This document shows positions 53,758-63,937 of a DNA stretch of 64,000 nt, one piece after another. Position 1 is the first letter of the stretch. Every line of letters begins with the position of its first letter. The notes beneath the pieces were generated by a model, which saw nothing but the letters and a program-made list of their open reading frames with translations, ran no database searches and had not been told where the DNA came from. A program made the position numbers and the translations under genes. This DNA is from Planococcus citri (Eukaryota; Arthropoda; Insecta; Hemiptera; Pseudococcidae), in the NCBI RefSeq assembly GCF_950023065.1, contig NC_088679.1:42408001-42472000 (forward strand), read 5' to 3'.

Positions 53758-56426
53758 ATGATTTTATTAAAAAACACGTATGTTATACCTATTTATTAAT
53801 AGCATACACATTTATTAGATGTGATGCCTATTTAATGTTCTTTTGCAGATTATTTTGGTGCTGTGTGGTTTTGTGTTTTACCGGTGGGAAAAGCCATGAT
53901 GCCTGTTTACCTTTTGAACTGAAGAATTCATGCCACACGAAGGAAAACCAGTCTGCTATAGTATGCATGGGAGGATTGCCAGAACATTTTTACCAAACAA
54001 GGTTAGTTACCTATTTACTCAGTTGATCGTATATAAAATGTTGAATTAATACTGTGTCTCATAATACGTACATATTGAAACCACAACTTTTTTATAACTT
54101 ACACGTCATGTAGAAGTTCTATTGTAGACCTGGCAGATGTTCATTATATTGCATACTTAATCAAATTCATAGATACGAGTACAAATATATTACTTGGTTA
54201 CCAACTTATTCATTTTTTAAAAATACTTACACAAGCTTATACTTACAGTGATTTTATAAAAATGGCATCTTTGCATTGTTGGCCCAACGAATCTTTCGAT
54301 CCATATGACGTTCTCCCATTTTTTCCAAAAATCGAGAAATTCACTTTATCCAGAAGTGAAACTACAACAATATTGAAGGATTTCCCCCCTTCATCAACAC
54401 TAAAGGTAGGTAAGCATTCTGAACTGATCTGAAATAAATAAAATGTCCGTTGAAAGTATTCGTACCTATGTTGGATTAATTATCTACTTACGCAATTATA
54501 TCGTCAACTTGAATTAAGTAAGAATCTGCTATTCTTTTTCAAACAATAGGAATTAAATATCACATTTACATCTATTGAATTCTTGGAAGTCTCGGTGTTT
54601 TTAAAACTTAATTCCTTAGAAGTGTTGGATTTGAGACATAATAAATTGAGAATATTTAATCCGAGTTTTACAGCTGATATACGCAGTATGGAGGCTATTT
54701 ATCTCGCTGGTGAGGAAAATAATTTGAGATATAGATATCAGCTAGTTACTTACCTACCTACCTACCTACCTACCTATACATATAATAAAGCAGATATTGA
54801 TTAATAACTAATTTGTTTTAAAACTTATTTTCAGGAAATCCTTATTCTTGCGGAGATAATTTCTCGTGGATAACATTCGAAAACAGTACATTTAATAAAT
54901 TAGTAAAAGATGTCGATGAAATGATCTGCGGAACACATCGATTCAATGGGAAACCTCTAAAACGAGTAATGGAGATTGTGGAGGTAAAAAAATATAAATA
55001 AATACCTAATTACCTATTAGTATGTATGGATAGATATCTGCTTAGATGTGACGTATTACATTGATACTTTCAAATTTTAGTGCGAATTTTTAATTTGTTT
55101 TTCAATTGATTTCTGTTGGAGACTCTGAAGAGTGAATGCCGTATAAAAGTACCAGCCAACTGCACGTGCGTTTTGGATCATGTAATTCGAGTTTCTAGAC
55201 ATAATTTGAGACCAATGATCATAGTCAACTGTACACATCAACAAATGACGACACTACCTAGTCAATTACCAAATTCTACTACAACTTTAATAATGCGTGG
55301 AAATATGGTATGATGATAATTCAATACCTACCTATAGTTACCTCCTGTGAATTTTTTATAATGCAGCTGAGGTGAGAAAAAGGTGTTACCTATTTAAATC
55401 GAATAACAGCTATGTGTATTTGGCGTAAGTCAATGACTGTTCTGGAGAGTTTAAAAGAAAATGATATTTTCTTCAAGTAATTTTGATGCTAATAAATAAC
55501 AACTGCAAGTAGGTACTTGACTTACCTAACAGCTGATTCAAGCTGGCAACTTTTTTTTTTCAGATTTCTAATCTTAGCGAATTTATTACGAATGAGAGCT
55601 ATTCTAAACTTTTGAACGTGTATTTGGACTATAACAATATTTCATCCATAAATACACTGTTTGTGTCTTCTTGGTTGACCACCTTTCGTGCTCTCAGTTT
55701 GAAAGGAAATCATTTATCAGAGGTAGGCAATGTTTTAAATTAATTTTGAGGGGGTTTAAGTGATGTAGACAGCCGCAATGTGGAAAATTAAAAATTATTC
55801 AGCAAATTTTCATTATCATAAATGTACATACATTGTATAATTAAACTTACAGATGCCTTTATTTGCGTTAGAAAATATTTTTGAAAAGAATCGTAACGTT
55901 GGTAAATTCTTGTTGAGCGAGAATCCGTGGAGATGTGATTGCGAGTTTACTCCATTATTTAAAGTAAAACAATATACCTACTTGAAAGATCTACTTATAC
56001 ATTTAAATTATGGTAATTTCGTATAATCTCTTATAAATTAAAGGTAACTACCTACTTGTACATTTTTTATCATTTCCAGAATTTTTTGGTCACATACAGA
56101 TCAATCATTAAAGATGCAGGGAATGTGAAATGCGCAGCTGAAAGTGGCGACAAAAATTCGTTGGTTTCGGTAAGAAATTGGAAAGTAGGTATATATTGCT
56201 AAAATATGTTTTTCATAGTCCTGATCGGTGTTTCATTTCGTAGATAATTTCTCTTCATCGTAAGAACCTCTGCAGTGAAAAAATGTCCCATTTATCGTTC
56301 ATGAATTTCCTGAGCATATGTTTCAGTATTCTACTTTTCATATTGTTGACTGATTTCGCCCGTAATTATTACATGTATAAAAAATACAGTAAATTACCCT
56401 GGATTGCTAAAAAATTACCTTTTTAA
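53758..56426 (+). CDS. swi2: Singed wings 2-like leucine-rich-repeat membrane protein
   Basis: This is a single-pass cell-surface LRR protein; the Drosophila counterpart is linked to the ecdysone response. Ten exons: 53758-53777, 53849-54001, 54249-54405, 54550-54709, 54835-54983, 55122-55307, 55564-55722, 55853-55963, 56080-56169 and 56244-56426, giving 455 residues. In order: signal peptide (LFWCCVVLCF), an N-terminal Cys-containing block, LRRs (LEVLDLRHNKLRIF), a first cap with GNPYSCG at about 163, an internal LRR N-cap CRIKVPANCTC at about 219-229, more LRRs (LLNVYLDYNNISSI, FRALSLKGNHL), a C-cap NPWRCDCEF at 352-360, a membrane helix at about 414-433 and the short tail KYSKLPWIAKKLPF. 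The two LRR blocks and the LPWI-type tail are what I recall of singed wings 2. A second in-frame ATG at 53835, inside the first intron's pyrimidine tract, also gives a leader. Exon 6 uses an atypical acceptor (GTTGGAG). Confidence 0.78.
54751..54776 (+). repeat. TACC tetranucleotide array in swi2 intron 4
   Basis: Six consecutive TACC-type units lie about 40 bp after the exon 4 splice donor. This is the complement of the TAGG motif found throughout the window. Confidence 0.9.
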
Positions 56427-56534
56427 TTTGAATTGAAAAACCAACTGTATTACCTATATCATAATAATATGTAGGTATACCTATTCGATATTTGATATTT
56501 CTCAAGTACATTAGGTCTACATTATATTGAGTGA

Positions 56535-56540
56535 AATAAA
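56535..56540 (+). terminator. Polyadenylation signal of swi2
   Basis: AATAAA lies 109 bp after the swi2 stop codon. It falls 16 bp short of the stop codon of the opposite-strand dsRNA-binding gene, so the two 3' ends must nearly touch or overlap. Confidence 0.7.
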
Positions 56541-56555
56541 AGCATATTGTCAACT

Positions 56556-59500
56556 TTAGTATACTGTCGATTTTTTACGCATTGTCACCAAATTCAAGAT
56601 GGATTTTGCGGCATTTCTTTTTGCTTGAAATTTTTCAATACCATGTCCTAATACGAAACAAAAAAAAGCTTATTTTTGCGTTCGTACTAAGCCTATATAA
56701 GTAGGTAAGTATACCTACATATTTCTAATTTAATAAAATATTTTTACCTAAAGCGGTATATCCGAGTGCTTCGCATTTCAAGGTGTAATACGCTTCGTTA
56801 TTTTTTCCAGTTTCAGATATAATCGTATAGAGAGGCGGAGGTTCATGCATATGTAAGCATTTTTCTTCCAATTTTTCAATAAAATCCTCCTTTTCGCTTA
56901 GTTTAACTGAGAGTTCGTACATTCTGTATAAAAAATAGGAACACAGTAAGTAGGTCTAGGTATCAAAAAAAGCCACCAAATTCTAATGAAAAACAAAGAA
57001 AAAAATTAGCATTGATTTTGATATAGATAAATTCTGAAAACTTACTGCTGCTCGTTAAATGGAGTAATTTGATTTGGTAGATTGTTCTGTTTCTGGCGCC
57101 TTATTATCTGTTTTATCATCTCTGTCGCAGCTTCCTCCTTTGCTTTGGTTTTTTTACGAGATTTTCCTTCAGCTGTAAGTTCATAGAAGTATCATGCGAA
57201 CTATCGATAGGATCACCTCACCGCAGATATTTTGGAAGGTGTAAGTTATATCTACGTATTATTGATACAAGTGAAATCTTACTGTATAAATTCGCTATTT
57301 CACAGCTATACGTATGATCCACTAAATGCCCTGTTCCAGAAACTTTCACATGTTTATATGTAATATTTACTGAAGAACTTTCAAAATGATCGGACAAAAT
57401 GTCTACCATGGATTTTCCATCTTCGTCGGTGGATATCACCAATTCATCGGAAACCTAATTGAAATAATACATAGGTATTATATTACCTACCTATGTAGAC
57501 AGGTAAATAGTAAGCTTACATTTCCATGTAAGTTTTTTCGTTACGAAAAGTACCTATTGAAAATTTTGACTCGATTGATATCTACCCAAGTCGATGGTCC
57601 ATATTAAGAATTAGGTATATCTAGTAGGTACGTAGAATCAAACCTGATTATTTAATTTTTCTTCGCTAACAGATGTCACAATTGGAATCCATTCGTTTTT
57701 TTTCTCCAACTTTGATTCATTTTTAGCCAAAGCCAAACTCAAAGCTGCAATAATTCACATAAAATTCAATAACATGATGAGAGGGTGGGCCTTGAGGGCC
57801 TGAGCCATAGTGAAAGTATTTCGAACCCAGGCTCAGAACGTCCATCTTGGGCTGCTTTTATTCATAATTTTGAAAACCGAAAAGTTTAAAAATTCATAAG
57901 AGGCTTCGAAACAGTTAAAAAAACTACTTTCCGTCGATTAAAGAGTGCAAAAATAGGATATAAATCCAATGTTAACGTATGTAGTACATGCAAAGTTATA
58001 CCTACTTAAATCTGCTAAAATTTTTGATATTTTTTCAAGAGCTACTAGCAAAATTTAAATTTTAGAAAGCCAGTCAGAATTAAAAAAATGGAGGTCAGCT
58101 TCCAAAACTTATTGTGATGTTGATGCTTTTTTGATTTTTATTGTTAGTTCGGGCAAAAAATTTATTTACTTATTATTAGTTCATCGAGATGTGGATCAGT
58201 GGCGTGCATACGAATACTTTACCGGGCAAATGCCCGGTAAAGTTTTGGGGGGGGGGGGGGGGTGGTGGTGGTGGTGATGGTAGTGGGCAGATATTTAATG
58301 AGTTCATAAAAAAATTGTAGGAAACAGAAGAAAAATTTATCTTGAAATAAATCGTTGAATTCACTAGACACAGCAAGTTGATAATTGCTGCATACACTCA
58401 CCATAGAATAGTACCTAGGTACCTCTCTATACATAATTACATATGTGACCCGCTCTGACAAAACCGACCATTTCGACAAAATTTCAAAAAATGTTTTTTT
58501 CTCAAAAATCTGATCTTTCAACCCTTAAAACTCATTTTAAACATCATTATTTTGGACACTTTTTTTTGTCGAAACGGTCGGTTTTGTCAGAGCGGGTCAC
58601 ATATATTAAATAAGATATAACTTGAATAAGAAAAATAATGGGTAAATGTTGTATTTCATAACAATTTTGAAAAGTGATCAGACAGTCTAGGGGCGGATTT
58701 AAGGGGGTTTAGGGGGTATTATATCTCTCTCATCCATATTTTGAAAATTCGGAATCGCCAGATACCCCAAAACACCAAGTGGCCCCCGAGGCCATTTCTA
58801 AACCAAAAGAATATGATATTTGGACTTTCTCCAACGAAAGTTTTTGTGAGCGTTTGCCCTCGCTTCGCTCGGGCCAGTTTCTTCAATTCTCTTTAACAAT
58901 CTAAATTTTCAATTTTAGTACATACCTAGATATAATTCAAATTGTGAAATTGTGTGATCAAAAAAATAAACGCATCAGTCACCACAAAAAACATTGGTTT
59001 TCCCACTCAAAATACAAATTTTTGAAATTTTCTGTCCTTATACTTCGCTTGGGCTTGTGTGTTTTTTTTTTCAAATTTAGATCGAACTTTCAAAAATCTA
59101 TTAAGTAGGTATTCAAATTTCAAGAAATTTTCTATAAAAAAAAAACACTTTTCACCTCAAAAAACGTTGTTTTTCCATTTCTCGAAATTAGCTTTTGCTC
59201 TCATAGAGCGGGCAAATAGTGGTTTTAAAAAGGAAAAAATTGGCACATAAATTTTTTCTTCGGGAATGTGTTCAGATGAACCCCCTGAACTACCAAAAAA
59301 AAACCGCGCCTTCTACCCCTGGAGCTAACTTTTTTAGGGGGCTAAAACCGGTTCCGATTCATGTTTTTTGCGATTTACTCCGAAAATATTAGGTTTACGA
59401 TAAAAAATACCATGACAAAAAATGTTCCCCTTCAAATTCTCGACAATTTGATACTACGTTCGATACCCATATCTCAAAAGGGGTGTCTGAAAAAAGGGGT

Positions 59501-62500
59501 GGCAAGAGAAGGTGTTTCAAAAAAGGTCAGTTCAATAAATTGATCAAAGTTACCACTTTATATCATTCGTTTTCGCTCAAAATTTTTTTACAAAGTCTAC
59601 TCACTCAACTATTAATTACACCACCATTGATTGGTCTTCAATCCTCCCCGGGGGTTGGTGGGGGGTGCTTGATTTTTCAAGTAACGCACAACTGAATCAT
59701 GTATTTGAAAAACGAATCTGGACATGCGATATATCGAATAGTATGTTTTCGAGGTCGCTGAACACGAATATTAAGTTATTTTTTGGGTCCAGTTCCTAAA
59801 AGCCCCCCTGTGCCCCAAAAAGGGGGTTAAAATTTTGAAAAATCGTGAAAAGTCGAGTGATATATCGAATGGTATGTTTCCGAGGTCGCTGAGTACGAAT
59901 ATGAACTTATTTTTTGGGTCCCACCCCCCAATGTCCTTCTGTGCCCCAACAAGGGGGCTAAAATTTCAAATAATCATCAAAAAGTCGAGTGATGTATCGA
60001 ATGGTATGTTTTCGAGGTCGCTGAGGACAAATATGAACTTATTTTTTGGGTCCCACTCTCTAATGTCTCGATGTTCCCCAAAAAAAGGACCAAAGTTCGA
60101 AAAATCGTGAAATGTCGTGTGATACATCAAATGGTATGTTTTTGGGATTCTATTTTGAAATATTTCATCAATTTATGTGCTTTCCCAACAAAAAAAAACA
60201 TTATAAAAAATTAATTCCATTTAAATTTCCCATAATTAATAATTCAAGTGGCACATATCTAAGCGAACTTTACAAATAGAAATTAGTTGGATGGTTATAC
60301 GCGTACATTTTATTTCGACGAAATTCGACCAAACTGTAAAAGTCGTACTTCCATTTTATTTTCTTTTAGAAAGTAATCAAAAACTGGTAGGTGAGTGAGC
60401 GTTTTAAAAAAAAATCTCGAGATGTAAAATGTTTTAATTCTTTGCAAAATGAGCGTTCAAACTTTTTGAATAGCGATCCCGGTAATACCACCTTGGTAAT
60501 ACCTCTACCTCTGCCCTCCTCCCTCCGAAAGTTACTCCAATCAGTGTTTTTGAGATGAATTTTCAGAATTATTTCTAAAATAATGGTGAGAATCTTCAAA
60601 GCAAAAGATCACACCATGTTTTGTCGTTAACTTTTTTGGGACGGAGAACCAATGTGCTTTAAATTCTAAAAATTTGCGTTCAGCAATCTTGAAAATATAC
60701 TACTCGATATACTCGTATTATACGATTTTCAGCGACTTTTCAAAATGTTGTCCTCTTTAGAAGGGCGTAAATGGGTTTTGAAAACCATGTAAGCAGAAAA
60801 TAAGTTCATATTTGTACTCAGCGACCTCGAAAACATACCATTCGATACATCACTCGACTTTTTGATGATTTTTTGAAATTTCAGCCCCCTTGTTGGGGCA
60901 CAGAAGGACATGGGGGGGTGGGACCCAAAAAATAAGTTCATATTTGTACTCAGCGACCTCGAAAACATACCATTCGATACATCACTCGACTTTTTGATGA
61001 TTATTTGAAATTTTAGCCCCCTTGTTGGGGCACAGAAGGACATTGGGGGGTGGGACCCAAAAAATAAGTTCATATTCGTACTCAGCGACCTCGGAAACAT
61101 ACCATTCGATATATCACTCGACTTTTCACGATTTTTCAAAATTTTAACCCCCTTTTTGGGGCACAGGGGGGCTTTTAGGAACTGGACCCAAAAAATAACT
61201 TGATATTCGTGTTCAGCGACCTCGAAAACATACTATTCGATATATCGCATGTCCAGATTCGTTTTTCAAATACATGATTCAGTTGTGCGTTACTTGAAAA
61301 ATCAAGCACCCCCCACCAACCCCCGGGGAGGATTGAAGACCAATCAATGGTGGTGTAATTAATAGTTGAGTGAGTAGACTTTGTAAAAAAATTTTGAGCG
61401 AAAACGAATGATATAAAGTGGTAACTTTGATCAATTTATTGAACTGACCTTTTTTGAAACACCTTCTCTTTCCACCCCTTTTTTCAGACACCCCTTTTGA
61501 GATATGGGTATCGAACGTAGTATCAAATTGTCGAGAATTTGAAGGGGAACATTTTTTGTCATGGTATTTTTTATCGTAAACCTAATATTTTCGGAGTAAA
61601 TCGCAAAAAACATGAATCGGAACCGGTTTTAGCCCCCTAAAAAAGTTAGCTCCAGGGGTAGAAGGCGCGGGTTTTTTTTGGTAGTTCAGGGGGTTCATCT
61701 GAACACATTCCCGAAGAAAAAATCTATGTGCCAATTTTTTCCTTTTCGCCCTCGCTTTTTTACGTTATTTTCCTGCTCTATCACTCCGCTCTAGACCTGT
61801 TTGCTTTTCATTTTCAAATTTGAAATTTTTAAAAAACAATCATTGAAGTTCTAAAATTTTGAGCTCAAAAAAAACTCAAAAAGTGAACAAATTTTTCAAT
61901 AACATCGTTTTTACCTCTCGAAGTATAAAGTTTTAAAAGCTTTCGCGCTCGCTCTGCTCGGGTCAATTTCTATTCCTTCTCTAAACCAAAAAAAAAAAAA
62001 ATACATTTTTGAAACTTTCATAAATTCAGAAGGGAAATAAGAATTTTTCATAGCCCAAATATGAATTACACATATCAATTGACAAAATCGTCATTTCATC
62101 TTTTATTTCGCTTTAAAAAGTTGTCATTTAATTCGGCATACTTAATATTTTTTTCTTATGGCAAATTTCTGCCTTGTCCTCCCCCTTCAAAAAATCGCCT
62201 CTTTTTTGCTATTAGATACATACATAATAAATATTGAATAAACAAACTAAAGCAAAAATGATTCGAACAGCTTACATTCAAGTATCCAAACCTGAGGAAA
62301 AACAGACCGAGAAAGATTCATAAGGGGGGAGGGAAAAATTTTGGAGGCCCCATTCGGTGCATCCCCCAGGGGCCCCAAACCGACCCAGTCCGCCACTGAG
62401 TGAGTGATGAAAAAACTAGAATTTCACATCAAAATTACAGTTGTTCTGATTCTTCAAACCCCAAATTTTGAAAAGCGTTTGCCCTCGCTTCGCTCGGGCC

Positions 62501-63937
62501 CTTCATGATTCTACTTTCACAACTTTAAATAATAAAAGTGTGAAAATTAAACAGAAAAATTCCAGAAATAGGTACCCATATTGAGCATATGAAAAATGCA
62601 AAATTTTCATTTTTTTCCCGAGGGGATCCACTAGTTTTTCAAAATTTTTTGATACGTTGTACATTACTTACCTACCACATCAGTGCTAAGCTGGTTAAAA
62701 TTTTGATTATTCAATCATTTCAACAAAAAAAAACAAAAAAAAACAGATTTTTCATTCTATACCTACTCAAAACTTAAAACACTTTGAATGCTCAATTTGC
62801 AAAAAGAAATATGTACTTCATGAAACTGAAAGGCTTTTCTTATTGAAAAATGTTTACCTACAAATTGACATTTTTTTAAAATGTTGAAAAAAAATTTAAA
62901 ACAAGTGACTAATTGTAAGTATAAGGTTTTCAGTCACAAGCTGATAATCAACTTCTGGCATAGACGAAATCAGTCGCAAGATTTATCTTGGTAAATTAAC
63001 AAAGAAACCTCATTTTTTAGAACTTGAATCAGAAATTTTTGAAAGCTTTTGCCCTCGCTTCGCTCGGGCTGAATAATTTTAATATTTTTTCACCTTTTGA
63101 AGAGACCAAGGTGGAAAAATTTACTTTTTGTTTAAAAAAATACCAAATAGTTTACTTCTTAAATGAGGCAAATTTTAAAAAACTTCAGCTCTCGTTTTGT
63201 TCGGGTCCATTCACTTAGTTTTCTTTTTTAAAATTGAAAAAAAAGCCATTATTCAAATTCTAGAATATTCTAAAGCCAAAAAAATGAACTCATCACAATA
63301 TAAAAAACAATGTTTTTTCACATCCAGAAATACGAATTTTCACATGTTTTTCCTCGCTTCGCTCGGGTCTATTGTTTCTCTTTTCCACAATCTAACATTA
63401 AAGCTTCTAAATATTTTTTTATTTTAATGATAACTTTCATCAACAGTCATAAATCTGAATTGAATACTACTTCAATCAGCAAAATTGTCAATTTTTGTTT
63501 CTTATTTCACTTTAAAAATTGACTATTTTCTTGGCAAAATAAGTATTTTATCCAAATCAGTTGGAAAATTTCCGCTCGACCCTGCCCCTCCCTAAAACTT
63601 CTAGTTTCGTATTTGACTTGAAAAAAAATTGGCTGGGGGGGTGGTGGTGGTGGTATCGTCATGAATGAAAAATGCCCGGTAATCTTTCAACTCTGTGCAC
63701 GCCACTGATGTGGATACTCACATGATCTTATTTGCAGCTGATGGTGAATAAAATCTAATATAATGTTGAATCGATCAACAATCTCTTCAACATCATGATT
63801 CATTTTATTGAATATCTCGTAATGTTTCGTGAATGTAGCAGCGTATTTGTGAATTAATGTGATCATTCTGCTGTCTCTTCGATCAAAACTTTCTTCTTTG
63901 CTAAATATTGCATGATCTTCAGCGACACTTTCATTAT
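56556..63937 (-). CDS. Protein with two dsRNA-binding domains (5' end off window)
   Basis: Six exons (minus): 63937-63722, 57744-57644, 57454-57283, 57172-57046, 56923-56748 and 56647-56556 join without frame breaks into at least 293 residues. Residues 1-71 are a predicted helical, unrecognised region (MITLIHKYAATFTKHYEIFN). A first dsRNA-binding domain spans about 119-184: ITYKHVKVSGTGHLVDHTYS followed by GKSRKKTKAKEEAATEMIKQ, with the expected C-terminal Lys-rich helix. A second spans about 206-285: PPPLYTIISETGKNNEAYYT, then GIEKFQAKRNAAKSILNLV. Such pairs occur in Dicer and PKR partners (Loquacious, R2D2, PRKRA/TARBP2), which use N-terminal domains; here the pair is C-terminal, so I give no symbol. 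The N-terminus lies beyond the right edge. Intron 57745-63721 contains a 5.5-kb transposon. Reading through the 56748 donor would end with a short KNILLN tail. Confidence 0.82.
57745..58196 (-). other. Original part of the transposon-bearing intron
   Basis: This is the intron sequence between the exon at 57644-57744 and the transposon's left target duplication (58189-58196). Removing the transposon and one duplication copy leaves an intron of about 458 bp. Nothing else was recognised in it. Confidence 0.7.
58189..58196 (+). repeat. Left target-site duplication (ATGTGGAT)
   Basis: Eight bases directly before the CAGTGGCGTGCA terminus; an exact copy lies at 63708-63715 directly after the other terminus. 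Confidence 0.9.
58247..58275 (+). repeat. G16 run followed by TGG/GGT repeats
   Basis: Sixteen G residues then GGT/TGG triplets, mirrored near the other end of the transposon by a shorter G run with the same triplets (63636-63652). The pairing supports these being true subterminal parts of one element. The G-rich strand could form quadruplexes. Confidence 0.8.
58444..58601. mobile_element. 158-bp nested MITE (TGTGACCCGCTC ends)
   Basis: Inverted repeats of about 40 bp start TGTGACCCGCTCTGAC on one side and match the other side with one mismatch noted. TA flanks both ends (58442-58443; 58602-58603), consistent with a Tc1/mariner-type duplication. The ~80-bp middle is AT-rich and non-coding. 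It lies inside the larger transposon, so it inserted later or was carried along. Confidence 0.75.
59230..60050 (+). repeat. Left arm of the foldback palindrome
   Basis: This arm starts at AAGGAAAAAATTGGCACATA and is matched in reverse complement by about 60860-61744. A 70-codon frame at 59483-59695 translates identically to the one at 61279-61491 on the other strand, so the arms are nearly identical over that part. The frames have no similarity to known proteins and are best taken as by-products of the repeat. Confidence 0.85.
59729..60150 (+). repeat. Tandem ~132-bp units in the left arm
   Basis: The words GGTATGTTTTCGAGGTCGCT and TTATTTTTTGGGTCC recur at about 131-132-bp spacing (near 59740, 59871 and 60003), with a decayed fourth start at about 60133. 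The units share a GTGCCCCAA(C/A)AAGGGGG block. Confidence 0.85.
60780..61255 (-). repeat. Tandem ~132-bp units in the right arm
   Basis: Reverse-complement copies of the same units: three full and one partial. The two inner ones are more alike to each other than their counterparts in the left arm. Unit number and order therefore differ slightly between arms, which suggests unequal exchange or conversion within the palindrome. Confidence 0.8.
60860..61744 (-). repeat. Right arm of the foldback palindrome
   Basis: The reverse complement matches 59230-60050. The centre between the arms (about 60150-60780) is unique AT-rich DNA without recognisable coding content. Confidence 0.85.
62481..63370 (+). 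repeat. CTTCGCTCGGG subterminal repeats
   Basis: The word CCCTCGCTTCGCTCGGG occurs intact or nearly so at 62482, 63052 and 63352, and more decayed around 63188. Related copies lie on the left side at 58858 and about 59045, and at about 61943. The spacing suggests a degenerate unit of roughly 300 bp. Repeated subterminal motifs are where transposases commonly bind; that role is inferred. Confidence 0.65.
63708..63715 (+). repeat. Right target-site duplication (ATGTGGAT)
   Basis: An exact copy of 58189-58196. On the minus strand it reads ATCCACAT and directly follows the GTGAGT splice donor (63721-63716) of the dsRNA-binding gene. Confidence 0.9.
63722..63937 (-). CDS. dsRNA-binding gene, first exon in the window
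   Basis: This 216-nt exon lies between acceptor TGTTTCAG and donor GTGAGT. It encodes a charged, probably helical stretch (SFDRRDSRMITLIHKYAATF, then HYEIFNKMNHDVEEIVDRF). Only one frame is open. It leaves one base, which forms Ser with the exon at 57744, supporting the splice across the transposon. The two remaining bases at its start show that an earlier coding exon lies past the right edge. The family of this region is not recognised. Confidence 0.75.

Larger units (their letters stand above)
58197..63707. mobile_element. 5,511-bp non-autonomous foldback transposon (hAT-like ends)
   Basis: Both ends begin CAGTGGCGTGCA and both contain ACCGGGCA about 20-30 bp in, followed by a G-run and GGT repeats (58247-58275; 63636-63652). 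An exact 8-bp duplication, ATGTGGAT, flanks the element. An 8-bp duplication with CAG...CTG ends suits hAT (P elements also make 8 bp). No transposase frame was found. The core at about 59230-61744 is a long palindrome with tandem units, and CTTCGCTCGGG words recur towards both ends. A smaller inverted-repeat element is nested at 58444-58601. A second transposon-like terminus (CAGTGGCGGACTGG) reads inward from 62398, so part of the mass may be a further nested insertion. Confidence 0.85.

Noticed and set aside
56725..56747. Read-through end (KNILLN stop) as the C-terminus of the dsRNA-binding protein
   Set aside because: It would truncate the second dsRNA-binding domain. A downstream exon at 56647-56556 supplies the missing AKRNAAKSIL helix in the correct phase.
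59483..59695. Identical 70-codon ORFs in both palindrome arms (59483-59695 and 61279-61491) and related 91/136-codon repeat ORFs
   Set aside because: They follow from the arm and tandem-repeat structure; the frames show repeated units and no transposase similarity.
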